Assembly: GCA_913055635.1 (NCBI GenBank)
Contig: CAJXLK010000007.1
Span: 1 to 64,000, forward strand
Reading direction: 5' to 3'
DNA: 64,000 nt
Source: an uncultured Bacteroidota bacterium
Lineage (GTDB): Bacteria; Bacteroidota; Bacteroidia; Bacteroidales; UBA12077
The notes beneath the pieces were generated by a model. That model made no database searches, had not been told where the DNA came from, and saw only the letters and a list, made by a program, of their open reading frames with translations. This document shows, piece after piece, positions 35,546 through 44,602 of this stretch; positions within the stretch are counted from its first letter, which is position 1, and each line of letters starts with the position of its first letter. The translations under genes and the position numbers were made by a program.

Positions 35546-36268
35546 TCAGGGCGCCAGGAGCGGGTGGTCACCCATTTTTTTAACAATCATATCAATGGCC
35601 TGTTGAAGTTGTTCCTGGCGGGAAAGGTGGCTGTTGTCAATGACCTCGGCATCGGGGGCTTTCCGGAGCGGACTTTCGCTACGGTTCTGATCAATGCGGT
35701 CGCGTTCAGCCACATTGTGTCGAACCTCCTCAAGGCTGACGTGTTGGCCCTTTTCCTGAAGTTCCTTAAATCGCCTTTGCGTTCGAACCTCCAGCGAGGC
35801 GGTCATAAAAATTTTTACATCGGCCTGGGGAAAAACCACTGTACCGATATCCCGTCCGTCCATCACCAGGCTGTCGGTGCGGGCAAAAGCTCGTTGCTTT
35901 TCCACCAGCTTTTCCCGAATGAACCGGTATTGGCTGACCGAACTAACCCATTGGCTGACCTCCATCTGACGAATTTCCCGTTCTACATCTTCGCCATTTA
36001 GCAAAATGGCCTGCTGGCCGGAATCAGTATCTAGCTCAAAATCAAGGGTCAAATGTTCAAGGGCCTTGCGAAGCGCCTTTTCATTAATCGTTGCATTTGC
36101 CCGGTCGTACAGCCCCTCACGCAGGGCATATAGGGTGATCGCCCGATACATGGCCCCGCTGTCTATATACTTAATCCTGAAGTAACGGGCAATATCCCGG
36201 GCCAGGGTGCTTTTTCCAGTGGAAGAATATCCATCTACCGCCACAATCATACGCTTATTCTGGTTCAT
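35546..36268 (-). CDS. cmk: Cytidylate kinase
   Basis: 240 residues from the ATG at 36268 (a TTG five codons earlier is less likely). P-loop AVDGYSSTGKSTLARD, followed by YIDSGAMYRAITLYAL, and the nucleoside-binding MDGRDIGTVVFPQADVKIFMTAS, with the Arg-rich lid (RRFKELQ). It phosphorylates CMP and dCMP with ATP. It lies 157 bp downstream of porQ on the same strand; I recall the cmk-porQ pairing as common in Bacteroidota, which supports both calls. The last residues are unusual only in being polar (KKMGDHPLLAP). Confidence 0.93.
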   Translation of the reverse strand: MNQNKRMIVAVDGYSSTGKSTLARDIARYFRIKYIDSGAMYRAITLYALREGLYDRANATINEKALRKALEHLTLDFELDTDSGQQAILLNGEDVEREIRQMEVSQWVSSVSQYRFIREKLVEKQRAFARTDSLVMDGRDIGTVVFPQADVKIFMTASLEVRTQRRFKELQEKGQHVSLEEVRHNVAERDRIDQNRSESPLRKAPDAEVIDNSHLSRQEQLQQAIDMIVKKMGDHPLLAP

Positions 36269-36425
36269 AACCTGACTTTTCAAATATGGTTCGCCTTGTT
36301 ATATCAATTACTTAAAGACATCCTCAAAAATAGAAGTTAAATTGCTGATTAGCAAAAACATAAAGACAATTCCGAATGGCTGTCATACCACCCCATAAAT
36401 CGCACAGCCCCCTGCTTATCAACCG

Positions 36426-37496
36426 CTAAAAAGCGTTAAGATTGGCCCGGACCGAAAAATGATTGGTGCCCCCGGCCAGATGATAAGTGCTGCGGCCGTA
36501 ATTCAGATAAAGCTTATATATTTTAAGGCCAAATCCCCATGAAAAACCGACCGTAGACAGTTTAGATTCCACTTTAAGCTCTTGCCGACGGCGATAGCTA
36601 TAACCGGCCCGTAAATAAAAATGGTCCAATGGCATGAATTCAACCCCCATAATCATATGGCGCATGAGTTGATCAAAAAAGCCCGATTTCCCCTCATTGC
36701 CCTGGTAATATCCATATTGGAGCTCGCGGTCGTCCGGTCGCTGATAGGATAAATCGGGGGTTTCCAGGTGTTCAGCAATCAGCAGCAGCCGAAACGGGGC
36801 GTGTCGAAGTTTCAGGGAAGCGCCCAGTTGGATTTCAAAAGGCAGGGGTTCATAATGGCCGCTGCGATAAGGTTTGATCTGGGTACCCAGGTTCTTAACC
36901 ACCAGGGCAGCGGTAAACAAACCACTGGTATCGGTATAGGTTACCCCCCAGTCGGTAGCAATACCAAAGGAATGGTATTCATAGAGGTCGGAATACACAG
37001 GTTTGAAATTAACCCCTATACGCCAACAGGAATCAATCGCCATGGATGCACTCAGATTCAGGGCATATTCGGCAGCGTCAAAACGTCCGTTTTTAACGCC
37101 CTTTTCATCGGCCCGCTGAAAAGTGCCATAGTTCAAATAATGCAGGCCACCGGCTACTTGATACTTGCTGTCTGTTGCCGGGGCATACCCTGCATAGCCA
37201 TATTGAATGCCGGCAAAATAATTCACATAATTCAGGGCCAGATGCTGCTCCATGTGATCATTCAAAAGGGCCGGGTTGTAATAGGTCAGGTTCAGATCAC
37301 CATCGTCTATGGCAATGGTTTTCGAGCCCAGGGACATGGCCCGCGCCGAGGTGGTCAGGTTCAAAAAACCATAGGTGCTCTCACCGCCCACCTGGGCCGA
37401 AACCCCCAGGCTGGAGAGCAAAACAGACAAAAACAACGCAAGGCCCGCTAAACGGGATAAGCGATCACCAAAACTCATATTTTCCAGGTGGGCCAT
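36426..37496 (-). CDS. porQ: Type IX secretion system protein PorQ
   Basis: 356 residues (350 if the ATG at 37478 is used, which starts a more compact signal peptide ending GVSAQ). The mature part is an outer-membrane beta barrel of the PorV/PorQ type: GFLNLTTSARAMSLGSKTIAIDDGDLNLTYYNPALL is the family start, and FYLRAGYSYRRRQELK and WGFGLKIYKLYLNYGRSTYH are typical later strands. PorQ is part of the T9SS attachment complex that places cargo proteins on the cell surface with PorU, PorV and PorZ. It implies that the organism has the T9SS, though no other por/gld gene is in the window. Confidence 0.88.
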   Translation of the reverse strand: MAHLENMSFGDRLSRLAGLALFLSVLLSSLGVSAQVGGESTYGFLNLTTSARAMSLGSKTIAIDDGDLNLTYYNPALLNDHMEQHLALNYVNYFAGIQYGYAGYAPATDSKYQVAGGLHYLNYGTFQRADEKGVKNGRFDAAEYALNLSASMAIDSCWRIGVNFKPVYSDLYEYHSFGIATDWGVTYTDTSGLFTAALVVKNLGTQIKPYRSGHYEPLPFEIQLGASLKLRHAPFRLLLIAEHLETPDLSYQRPDDRELQYGYYQGNEGKSGFFDQLMRHMIMGVEFMPLDHFYLRAGYSYRRRQELKVESKLSTVGFSWGFGLKIYKLYLNYGRSTYHLAGGTNHFSVRANLNAF

Positions 37497-37701
37497 AAAT
37501 CATTCATTTCAACAGTAACGGTGTTGCCCCGGGGGAAACCTTCATGGAATAATACCCACCGGCTTTATGTTTTTCTTTATTGGGCAAGCCAATGCATACG
37601 GGTTCCCTCCAGAAACAATGAACTGACCGTGGCACTATATATTTTCAGGGGCCAATTATCCGTGGCCATACTCCATCAAAGCTACAAAAAATAAACGCCA
37701 T

Positions 37702-37989
37702 TCAGAACTTCCCCCCAAAAGATCCCGGTCTAAAAAAGTTCTTCCAGAAGAAGGAAGATCCTTCTTCCTGGGATAAAATCTTTCCCGAAAAAAAGGGAAG
37801 CTGTTCCCCTATTAACAGGTTACGTTCCCGAGAAAGGAGGGAGTGTTCCGGGGAGAGGGGCTGTTCCCGAGAAGAAGGGTTCTGTTCAGGGCTGGAATGT
37901 CCTTCACCGGATAAGGAGGATTCTTCCCCGAGAACAAAGGTTCTTTCCCCGAGAAGAAAGGTTCTGCTTACGGTATAATTCCAAATCAC
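37702..37989 (-). repeat. 21-bp tandem repeat array (possibly coding, 95 aa, on minus strand)
   Basis: About eleven to twelve diverged 21-bp units. The best-kept unit on the plus strand is near TTCCCCGAGAAGAAAGGTTCT. The period is kept even where sequence is not, and one minus-strand frame stays open through the array (ATG at 37989) as heptads such as SRTFLLG, ERTFVLG, EESSLSG, SLLSRER. Open heptads over 95 codons could mean a real repetitive protein, or only that 21 is a multiple of three with no stop in the unit. No signal peptide or family is seen. It lies directly downstream of the radical SAM gene; 37497-37701 has no gene. Confidence 0.55.
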
Positions 37990-38008
37990 GCCAGGCTCAT
38001 CCTAAGGG

Positions 38009-40213
38009 TCAGGAAATTTCCTCCTCCGACAACTTGAAATTAGAGAGCTCATCGGTCACAGAAAAGTTATATGCGGGGTATTCATAGAGGGGCATCCGCT
38101 CCTCGGTCTCACCCATTGAATAACCCCAGAGGTTTCGGTAATCATCGGGATCTTCTCCCATACTTACGAGTTGATCCAGATAATCGGAGATGGATTTGGA
38201 TTCGACGATGGTCACTTTACCCATTTTATGGATCATGGGGCTGTGGCGGCGGGTGGCATCGTGGTCAAACTCAAGGATTCTCCGGCCGTCGCGGGTTATT
38301 CCGATGGTACGGAAGGTACAGCTTTTACCGACTCCCGGCAGGTTCAAAACATTGCGGTCGGTACCCAGGAAGGGCACCCCGGCACGCTGCTGCAGTTCGT
38401 GCAGTTGCTCGGCCATCCTTTCGGGTTGTTCATTCAACCGGGCGATATCGTGGTAATAGTGGTGGGAAATGGCACCAAAATGTTTTTCTTCGATTTGTTC
38501 CTGAACGGAACGGGCATTGGTGGCAAAATTGTGGTAATTTTCCCGGAATCCTTTCACCGAGAAGGTATAGTAAGGGAGCACCCCGATTTGATTAAGCACC
38601 TGCCTCAACCTCGCGGCATGGCCCCGGCGGGAAGCGGCAGCCGTAAAGACCTGCTGATTGGTAACCACCCAACCGGCAGCGATGAGTTGTCTAACAGCGT
38701 GGCGGGCTTCGGGGGTAACTTCCATGGCCGATTCAAAATGGGTTTGGATGACAAACTGGCGTATGCCCACTTCACGGGCCTTCTTTTTAAATCCGGCCAG
38801 CACCTGGGTCAGTTTTTCATGGATGCGTTGGGGCAAATAAGCCGGCAAACGGGTACCCAGGCGCACGCGCAGCATCTCGGCGTGCTTTTCCCCGTCGGGC
38901 CGGGAGCGGTTATCCTGCTTTTTTTGGCGGGCCATCTCATAGACTGCATCCAGTATTCGCTCGAGCGATTTATCCGAACTCATCAGGGCATCCCCGCCGG
39001 TTATGAGGATGTCGCGCAACTGGGTGTCGCCGCGGAAATAGGCCATCAACCGCTGAAGCTTTTGAGGCCAGGACTCACCGGGCCGGAGCCGGTCCAGGTC
39101 AAAATTGAGGTGACCCCGCTGAAAATCATACATACGCTGACAGGAAGCACATAAGCCCCCGCAAGCCCGACCCATTGAATCGGGAATCAGGATGGCCACA
39201 TCCGGGTATCGGCGGTGTACATTATTGCCATCAGGCAGCAACCATCCCGCCGCATTGGGCTTGCCCGGCTCAACCTCATCCTCCTTCTCCCAGGCCGCAA
39301 TATGGCCAAACTCATCCACCAACTCCCTACTATAAATCACATAATCCCGAATCGCCTGATCAGCACCGATATAAGACCCATGCTTTCGGGTATCCAATAA
39401 AGACAGGTAATAGGGATTGATAAAAAATGGAATGCCCACCTCCTTTGCTTCATAAAGCAAGGCCATCGTCTCGGGGTCCAGCGAGTGGTCCAACATCTCA
39501 TCAAGCAATTCAGGCGAACGGATGGCAAAATGGAGATGAAACAATCGGTTATCCCACCACTCTAAAATCTTTTGGTATTTTTCCTTGCGGCTCCAGGTAG
39601 GATCCAGTACAAAAGTGGAACTAGTCAGGGTACCCGCCTCGATCTTCTTAATAAAAAGGTTGATGATGCGGGTTTTATTCTTTCGACGGATGTTGATCAC
39701 CTCTTCGTCCAGCCCCGAAGGATGGCGATCCATCCATTCCATCACTTTCTCCTGATCGGGCAGGTGACGAATGGCACGCCCGTTAAACTGTCTGAAAAGA
39801 TGCAACATATCCCTGAAAAAAGCGGGGCCGGCACCTCCCCTTCCATAGCGAACGGCCAGCCATAACAACCGGAAAGGTTGATTGATGAATCGCTCCCCGC
39901 GTAAATTGGGATCTATATAATCCCGCCCTTCATGATCAATATAATCCAAAATCCGTATGGCCGCCATATCACTCCAACTAAGTTTGAGATAGGCATCACG
40001 GCCATGGGCATGGCCCGAATAATACTGAAGCGCCATCGAATCCCGTTCCAGACAATCCAATACCCATTTGCGCAAACTGGCATACAGCTGACTTTCAATG
40101 GTGCTATCAATTAAAATGTTCTCCAGCCCGGGATTTTCTTCCATCAACCGGTGAACCAACCGCTCCGATTCAGGAGTGATTCTGACCTGTTCAAATTTAC
40201 TTTTCTTTCTCAT
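38009..40213 (-). CDS. Long KamA-family radical SAM protein (lysine 2,3-aminomutase-like)
   Basis: 734 residues from the ATG at 40213 (MRKKSKFEQVR). The centre holds the radical SAM cluster motif CGGLCASC (Cys-x3-Cys-x2-Cys) and ITGGDALMSSDKSLERIL, which matches the GGD block of lysine 2,3-aminomutase. The C-terminal part has VLPYYTFSVKGFRENYHNF and VLNLPGVGKSCTFRTIG. The roughly 320-residue N-terminal domain is much longer than in KamA, which is about 420 in all. A clear PLP-lysine motif is not visible, so mutase activity on lysine is unproven. Long KamA-like proteins seem to be recurrent in Bacteroidota. Not in an obvious operon. Confidence 0.75.
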   Translation of the reverse strand: MRKKSKFEQVRITPESERLVHRLMEENPGLENILIDSTIESQLYASLRKWVLDCLERDSMALQYYSGHAHGRDAYLKLSWSDMAAIRILDYIDHEGRDYIDPNLRGERFINQPFRLLWLAVRYGRGGAGPAFFRDMLHLFRQFNGRAIRHLPDQEKVMEWMDRHPSGLDEEVINIRRKNKTRIINLFIKKIEAGTLTSSTFVLDPTWSRKEKYQKILEWWDNRLFHLHFAIRSPELLDEMLDHSLDPETMALLYEAKEVGIPFFINPYYLSLLDTRKHGSYIGADQAIRDYVIYSRELVDEFGHIAAWEKEDEVEPGKPNAAGWLLPDGNNVHRRYPDVAILIPDSMGRACGGLCASCQRMYDFQRGHLNFDLDRLRPGESWPQKLQRLMAYFRGDTQLRDILITGGDALMSSDKSLERILDAVYEMARQKKQDNRSRPDGEKHAEMLRVRLGTRLPAYLPQRIHEKLTQVLAGFKKKAREVGIRQFVIQTHFESAMEVTPEARHAVRQLIAAGWVVTNQQVFTAAASRRGHAARLRQVLNQIGVLPYYTFSVKGFRENYHNFATNARSVQEQIEEKHFGAISHHYYHDIARLNEQPERMAEQLHELQQRAGVPFLGTDRNVLNLPGVGKSCTFRTIGITRDGRRILEFDHDATRRHSPMIHKMGKVTIVESKSISDYLDQLVSMGEDPDDYRNLWGYSMGETEERMPLYEYPAYNFSVTDELSNFKLSEEEIS

Positions 40214-40291
40214 ATTCAATTTTTTATTAACACACCCCTTCTTTTCAGCCAGCACGCAAAGTTAAGAAAAAAATCCTAAAATTCCTGGCAT

Positions 40292-40903
40292 TCAATGGTT
40301 CCAGGACCTACAATACTCAATATCAACCCGATATCCATCAACCACATGATTGATGATTTGCGGAAAAAAAGCCTGGAAATTCCGGTTGATCAAATCATAG
40401 TGGTCGTTCAAAACCTGCATGGCATATGGCGTTTTTTCGGGAAGGGAAGTATGACGGGCCATAACCTGAAGGGCTTCTTCAATGCCCGACATCCAGCGGT
40501 AAGACAAAATCCGGTTTTTACGGATCATCACCGGAACAAAACGCTGTACCGAAGCGGGCAACCGGTCAAAGTTGTCCTCCAGAATCCGGTAAAAATGGCC
40601 AATGTAATCGGCCAGGTTGCTCTGGCTATAATAACTCCAGTTATTGGCCAGAAAATGATCATAAAAAACATCTACCACAATACCGGCATGCTTATGGTAA
40701 TAAGGTCGCAGCAGCTTTTTTACCTTAAGCGGTACTACATGATGATCGGTAAAGGTATCAATGCTCCGGTGCAAAAGGATCCCTTTTTTGATGGCGGGTG
40801 AATAACGGCGGTATTTCCGGCCTTTCACATAATCGCCGATGAAATTTCCAATCCTCACTTGATCGTCCTGCCCGGAAAGATAAATATGGGCCAGCAAGTT
40901 CAT
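40292..40903 (-). CDS. Acyl carrier protein phosphodiesterase-like (AcpH family)
   Basis: 203 residues, the usual length. Starts MNLLAHIYLSGQDDQVRIGNFIGDYVKG and continues with LLHRSIDTFTDHH and VVDVFYDHFLANNW, the conserved His/Asp-rich blocks of the AcpH family (HD-like helical fold, metal-dependent). AcpH removes the 4'-phosphopantetheine arm from acyl carrier protein in E. coli; many homologues remain unproven. It lies 78 bp upstream of the radical SAM gene on the same strand but a shared role is not evident. The 3' end is normal. Confidence 0.8.
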   Translation of the reverse strand: MNLLAHIYLSGQDDQVRIGNFIGDYVKGRKYRRYSPAIKKGILLHRSIDTFTDHHVVPLKVKKLLRPYYHKHAGIVVDVFYDHFLANNWSYYSQSNLADYIGHFYRILEDNFDRLPASVQRFVPVMIRKNRILSYRWMSGIEEALQVMARHTSLPEKTPYAMQVLNDHYDLINRNFQAFFPQIINHVVDGYRVDIEYCRSWNH

Positions 40904-41317
40904 GTATAGACAAACTTATTTAGAATTCTTTCATAACGCGCTATGGAACGCCACTGTGGCCTTTTTAGTGAAGCCCCCATAACCCCCACAGGTTATTGAC
41001 ATGCATACACGAATGTCTTCGCGATATCAGTGGTACAACTTTAAGATACGAAAAATGTTCATCATTTTCCATTCGAATAGGGACCCCATTCATATGCAAC
41101 GCAATGGAAAAGGACTGGATTATAACCAAATATGTTTCTAAACATTTAACCGGCAGGCCTTCCGCCAAACTTTTTAACTGTTGACATACAGAGTTATAAA
41201 AAAGGCCCGGATCCTTTGAAAGAATGTGGGTGAATCATCCTATTTTTCACCTGAATGATATAAATTTGTGCGACAGCATTCCATAATTAATCATTAATCA
41301 CTCAAAACAATAATGTT
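40904..41317. other. 414-bp intergenic region with one putative promoter element
   Basis: Divergent gap between the AcpH-like gene and the cyclic-DPG-synthetase-like gene. TAAATTTG at 41261-41268 matches the -7 consensus TAnnTTTG and would give a leader of about 45 nt for the plus-strand gene; no -33 TTTG is seen at the right distance. The short ORFs here on either strand have no support. No repeat or RNA gene is seen. Confidence 0.45.
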
Positions 41318-42661
41318 ATGGCAAAAAGAAATGTAATCATTCTTGGAGCAGCCGGAAGGGACTTCCACAACTTTAACACATACTTCCGTGGCAACAGCGA
41401 ATTTAATGTTGTAGCCTTCACCGCGGCTCAGATACCCGACATTGAAGGAAGGAAATATCCCGCCAGTCTTGCCGGGGAAGGTCTTTATCCTGAAGGAATT
41501 CCCATTTATGCGGAGGAAGATTTGCCAAGGCTGATCAAAGACTTCAACGTAGATGACTGTGTCTTTTCATACAGCGATGTACCCTACCAGCATGTAATGC
41601 ATGTCAGTTCGATTGTTCATAATGCAGGGGCCAATTTCATGCTGCTGGGACCCAAAGATACGATGATCAAGAGCAACAAGCCTGTTATTTCAGTAGGTGC
41701 GGTTCGCACGGGTTGCGGCAAGAGCCAGACTTCAAGAAAGGTCATTGAGACCCTGATGGAAAAAGGCCTTCGGGTTGTAGCCATCCGTCACCCCATGCCG
41801 TATGGTGATTTGGAAAAACAGAAGGTACAGCGTTTCGCCACCCTGGAAGACCTCAAAAAACATGACTGCACCATCGAAGAGATGGAAGAGTATGAGCCCC
41901 ATATTGTCCGGGGCAATGTCATATACGCCGGGGTGGATTATGAAGCCATTCTGCGTGAGGCCGAGAATGATCCGGACGGCTGCGATGTGATCCTGTGGGA
42001 TGGCGGAAACAATGACTTCCCCTTTTATCAATCGGATCTTTCCATTACCGTGACCGATCCGCACCGGGCCGGCCATGAGCTGAATTATTTCCCCGGTGAA
42101 GTCAACTTAAGGCAAGCCGACGTAGTGGTGATCAACAAAATTGACAGCTCCCATCCCGAAGACATTCAGACCGTCAGGGAAAATATTGCCAAGGTGAATC
42201 CCGATGCTACTGTAGTAGATGGGGCCTCGCCCATTAATGTCGACGACATTTCGGTAATCAAAAACAAGCGGGTTCTGGTAGTAGAAGACGGCCCGACCCT
42301 GACTCATGGCGAGATGAAGATCGGTGCCGGCACGGTAGCTGCCCAGAAATTCGGCGCTTCCCAGATCATTGATCCCCGCCCCTACACCGTAGGACGCCTG
42401 CAGGAGACTTTCAAGACCTATCCCAACATCGGCGCCCTGCTGCCAGCAATGGGCTATGGAGAGGAACAAATCAAAGACCTCGAAAAAACCATCAACAAAA
42501 CCGATTGCGACAGCGTTATCATCGGCACCCCCATCGATCTGAACCGGGTGGTCAACATCAAAAAACCCAACACCCGCGTTTACTATGACCTCGATGAAAT
42601 AGGCAAACCCGATATGGACGGGCTGTTGGACGAATTTCTCCAAAAACACCAGCTTAAATAG
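41318..42661 (+). CDS. Cyclic 2,3-diphosphoglycerate synthetase-family GTPase/ligase
   Basis: 447 residues. N-terminal Rossmann-like part (IILGAAGRDFHNFN), then a P-loop domain: VGAVRTGCGKSQTSRKVIETL (Walker A variant), VILWDGGNNDFPFY and VVVINKID (an NKxD-type base-specificity motif). This layout is that of proteins annotated as cyclic 2,3-diphosphoglycerate synthetase. In hyperthermophilic methanogens the enzyme makes the solute cDPG from 2,3-DPG with ATP. In mesophilic Bacteroidota the substrate is not established, and other roles (a metallochaperone-like GTPase) are possible. Well isolated: own promoter side, and a strong terminator follows. Confidence 0.8.
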   Translation: MAKRNVIILGAAGRDFHNFNTYFRGNSEFNVVAFTAAQIPDIEGRKYPASLAGEGLYPEGIPIYAEEDLPRLIKDFNVDDCVFSYSDVPYQHVMHVSSIVHNAGANFMLLGPKDTMIKSNKPVISVGAVRTGCGKSQTSRKVIETLMEKGLRVVAIRHPMPYGDLEKQKVQRFATLEDLKKHDCTIEEMEEYEPHIVRGNVIYAGVDYEAILREAENDPDGCDVILWDGGNNDFPFYQSDLSITVTDPHRAGHELNYFPGEVNLRQADVVVINKIDSSHPEDIQTVRENIAKVNPDATVVDGASPINVDDISVIKNKRVLVVEDGPTLTHGEMKIGAGTVAAQKFGASQIIDPRPYTVGRLQETFKTYPNIGALLPAMGYGEEQIKDLEKTINKTDCDSVIIGTPIDLNRVVNIKKPNTRVYYDLDEIGKPDMDGLLDEFLQKHQLK

Positions 42662-42679
42662 TGAATCACCATACCTTTT

Positions 42680-42714
42680 CAAAAAGCGGTTTCCTCCGGG
42701 GAACCGCTTTTTTT
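42680..42714 (+). terminator. Intrinsic terminator after the cDPG-synthetase-like gene
   Basis: AAAAAGCGGTT (42681-42691) pairs with AACCGCTTTTT (42702-42712), extended by TCC/GGG around a 4-nt loop, and a T-run continues to 42714. It lies 20 bp after the stop codon. Confidence 0.85.
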
Positions 42715-42744
42715 ATCTGCAATTTTTGGGTCCTGAAAAATTGT

Positions 42745-42775
42745 TTTGTTAATAAAATGGGATGATGTATTTTTG
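42745..42775 (+). promoter_or_regulatory. Bacteroidota-type promoter for the 206-aa secreted protein
   Basis: TTTG at 42745-42748, a 19-bp spacer, and TATTTTTG at 42768-42775: both elements and the spacing fit the TTTG-N19-TAnnTTTG consensus of the primary sigma factor. The start codon is 20 bp downstream. Confidence 0.7.
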
Positions 42776-42795
42776 TCGTGTGATTCCTTATTTTT

Positions 42796-43416
42796 ATGAA
42801 TGTTTCAGTTAAGATGTTACCGGTTTTGGCTGGGCTGCTGTTCATTCCGGCAGTGGTCTTTCCCCAGTATGATGGACAGCCTTCAAGGGATACGGCTGCA
42901 CCTTTCACAGACAGCTTGCAAGCCCCTCCTGATGCGGAGCAAAAGGCCCCCAGCGATACCATCTACCTGTTTAACCAGGAAAGAAAAGCGGTCAATGTCA
43001 TGAAGATCACCTACGACAGTGTGATCTACCGGCGTTCAAACATGCCCAGACTCTACAGTCTCGCCAAGGAACGGGTTAAAAAAATCCGTTACAGCTGGGG
43101 CCGCCTGGACATCATCAATGATTATCCCCCGGAAGAGAAATCACCGGTTGAATGGCGGGATGTAGAATTTCTCAAAGACAAAGACCAGGCCCAAGGAATG
43201 AACCGGGTAAAGCAAATTCATGCCAAAGCCCAGGGTTCGGGCAGGGGTTATGAAACCCCCAGGTCACTGGAAATAAAAGCCAAAACCATCCTCAGAAAAA
43301 AAGCGGCCAATGACGGTGCCCGCTATATATTGATCACCAACAAAACCATCACCACGGCTTTCGGTGAGATACCCAGTGCCACGATGACGGGTATCGCCTA
43401 TAAAAAGGGGGAATAA
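42796..43416 (+). CDS. Hypothetical secreted protein
   Basis: 206 residues with a signal peptide (MNVSVKMLPVLAGLLFIPAVVFPQ), a low-complexity Asp/Pro/Ala linker (about 30-55) and a folded domain in which a strand-like DTIYLFNQERKAVNVMKITYDSVIY and a later helix with LEIKAKTILRKKAANDGARYILITNKTITTAF are plain. The last part resembles the small beta-alpha domains in DUF-type periplasmic proteins, but I recognise no family. It has a good promoter of its own and is convergent with aroB. Likely periplasmic or outer membrane-associated; function unknown. Confidence 0.6.
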   Translation: MNVSVKMLPVLAGLLFIPAVVFPQYDGQPSRDTAAPFTDSLQAPPDAEQKAPSDTIYLFNQERKAVNVMKITYDSVIYRRSNMPRLYSLAKERVKKIRYSWGRLDIINDYPPEEKSPVEWRDVEFLKDKDQAQGMNRVKQIHAKAQGSGRGYETPRSLEIKAKTILRKKAANDGARYILITNKTITTAFGEIPSATMTGIAYKKGE

Positions 43417-43509
43417 GCGCCCCAAAACCTTATTGCCAAAGCGCGCGGATAGCAAATCATTCCTTCCATGAGCAAAGCGCCACCCAGATGAATGGGGGCT
43501 TTATCGTTT

Positions 43510-44580
43510 TTAATCGTTGGTTGGCATAAGGGTTTTCAAAACCTGCTCAATTTCATCCCGCCCGGCATATTGATCCACCACTGGTCGTCCAATCTCTTCC
43601 AATAAGGTAAAATTGATCTTCTCCCCCTTATTTTTCTTATCCTGATCCAGGTATTTAAAAACCCGATCCAGGTCACCTGTCATAAAGGGGAAGCCTGGAT
43701 AATGGAGGTCCACAAATTCCCGCAGTTGATGGTAAGGGCCTGGCTCGATGCCAAAGTGGTTCATGGAGAGTTGATATTCGCACAGCAGACCAAAAGCGAT
43801 GGCTTCGCCGTGAAGCAGGGGGGTATTTTTCTCGACCGAAAGGCTTTCCAGGGCATGGCCGATGGTATGGCCAAAATTCAGGGCTTTTCGCACACCCGAT
43901 TCATAGGGATCGGTGGTGACATAGTAATTTTTGATGTCCACCGAGTCCCTGATCAGCCGGGCCATTTCTCTTAAAGGGCGTTGTCCGGGTGGCCCAAGGG
44001 TCAGTTGCTCAAAATGGGTGCGGGATTGAATCAACCCGTGCTTGATCATCTCAGCCCAGCCGGCATGAAGCTGGCGGGGATCCAATGAACTCAAAAAACG
44101 GGGATAGATCAATACATAGTCGGGGATATGAAAGGCCCCTATGTGGTTTTTATATCGGTTGAAATTGAAGCCGGTTTTCCCCCCCACCGAAGCATCCACC
44201 ATCGCAAGCAGGGTGGTGGGCATATGGATCAGGCGTAGGCCCCGCTTGAAAGTGGCGGCAGCAAAGCCGGCTACATCCAGCAACATACCGCCCCCAACTG
44301 AAAGAACCAAACTGCCGGTATCAGCCCCCTTGTCCTGAAGGTGCTGCCACAAGGTAACCACCGTATCCAGCCCCTTTGCCGATTCACCCTGGCCGATGAG
44401 GAATTCCTGAACCGGAATGTGCCCGGGCAAATCCTCTAAATGCGGCACACAATATTTATGGGTGTTTTCGTCGCTGATGATAAAAATCTGACTGGGTGCC
44501 AACGCCTCCACCGATTCAGCCAACTCAGGGCCAATCGTTGTCTCGACAAAAATTTTGCTATTAAATGAATTTATTTGCAT
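43510..44580 (-). CDS. aroB: 3-dehydroquinate synthase
   Basis: 356 residues from the ATG at 44580 (MQINSFNSKIFVETTIG). The longer ORF to 44616 would overlap the start of the divergent proline dehydrogenase gene and is rejected. NAD-binding SVGGGMLLDVAGFAAATFKRGL, then MPTTLLAMVDASVGGKTGFN and KNHIGAFHIP; metal ligands in LNFGHTIGHALE and LLHGEAIAFG. It closes the ring of DAHP in the shikimate pathway. The usual GGGVVGDLAGF block reads GGGMLLDVAGF here, an allowed variation. Only 22 bp separate it from the divergent gene, so its promoter must overlap coding sequence. Confidence 0.93.
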   Translation of the reverse strand: MQINSFNSKIFVETTIGPELAESVEALAPSQIFIISDENTHKYCVPHLEDLPGHIPVQEFLIGQGESAKGLDTVVTLWQHLQDKGADTGSLVLSVGGGMLLDVAGFAAATFKRGLRLIHMPTTLLAMVDASVGGKTGFNFNRYKNHIGAFHIPDYVLIYPRFLSSLDPRQLHAGWAEMIKHGLIQSRTHFEQLTLGPPGQRPLREMARLIRDSVDIKNYYVTTDPYESGVRKALNFGHTIGHALESLSVEKNTPLLHGEAIAFGLLCEYQLSMNHFGIEPGPYHQLREFVDLHYPGFPFMTGDLDRVFKYLDQDKKNKGEKINFTLLEEIGRPVVDQYAGRDEIEQVLKTLMPTND

Positions 44581-44602
44581 ATTTAGATAAAATTTTTTAA
44601 CC

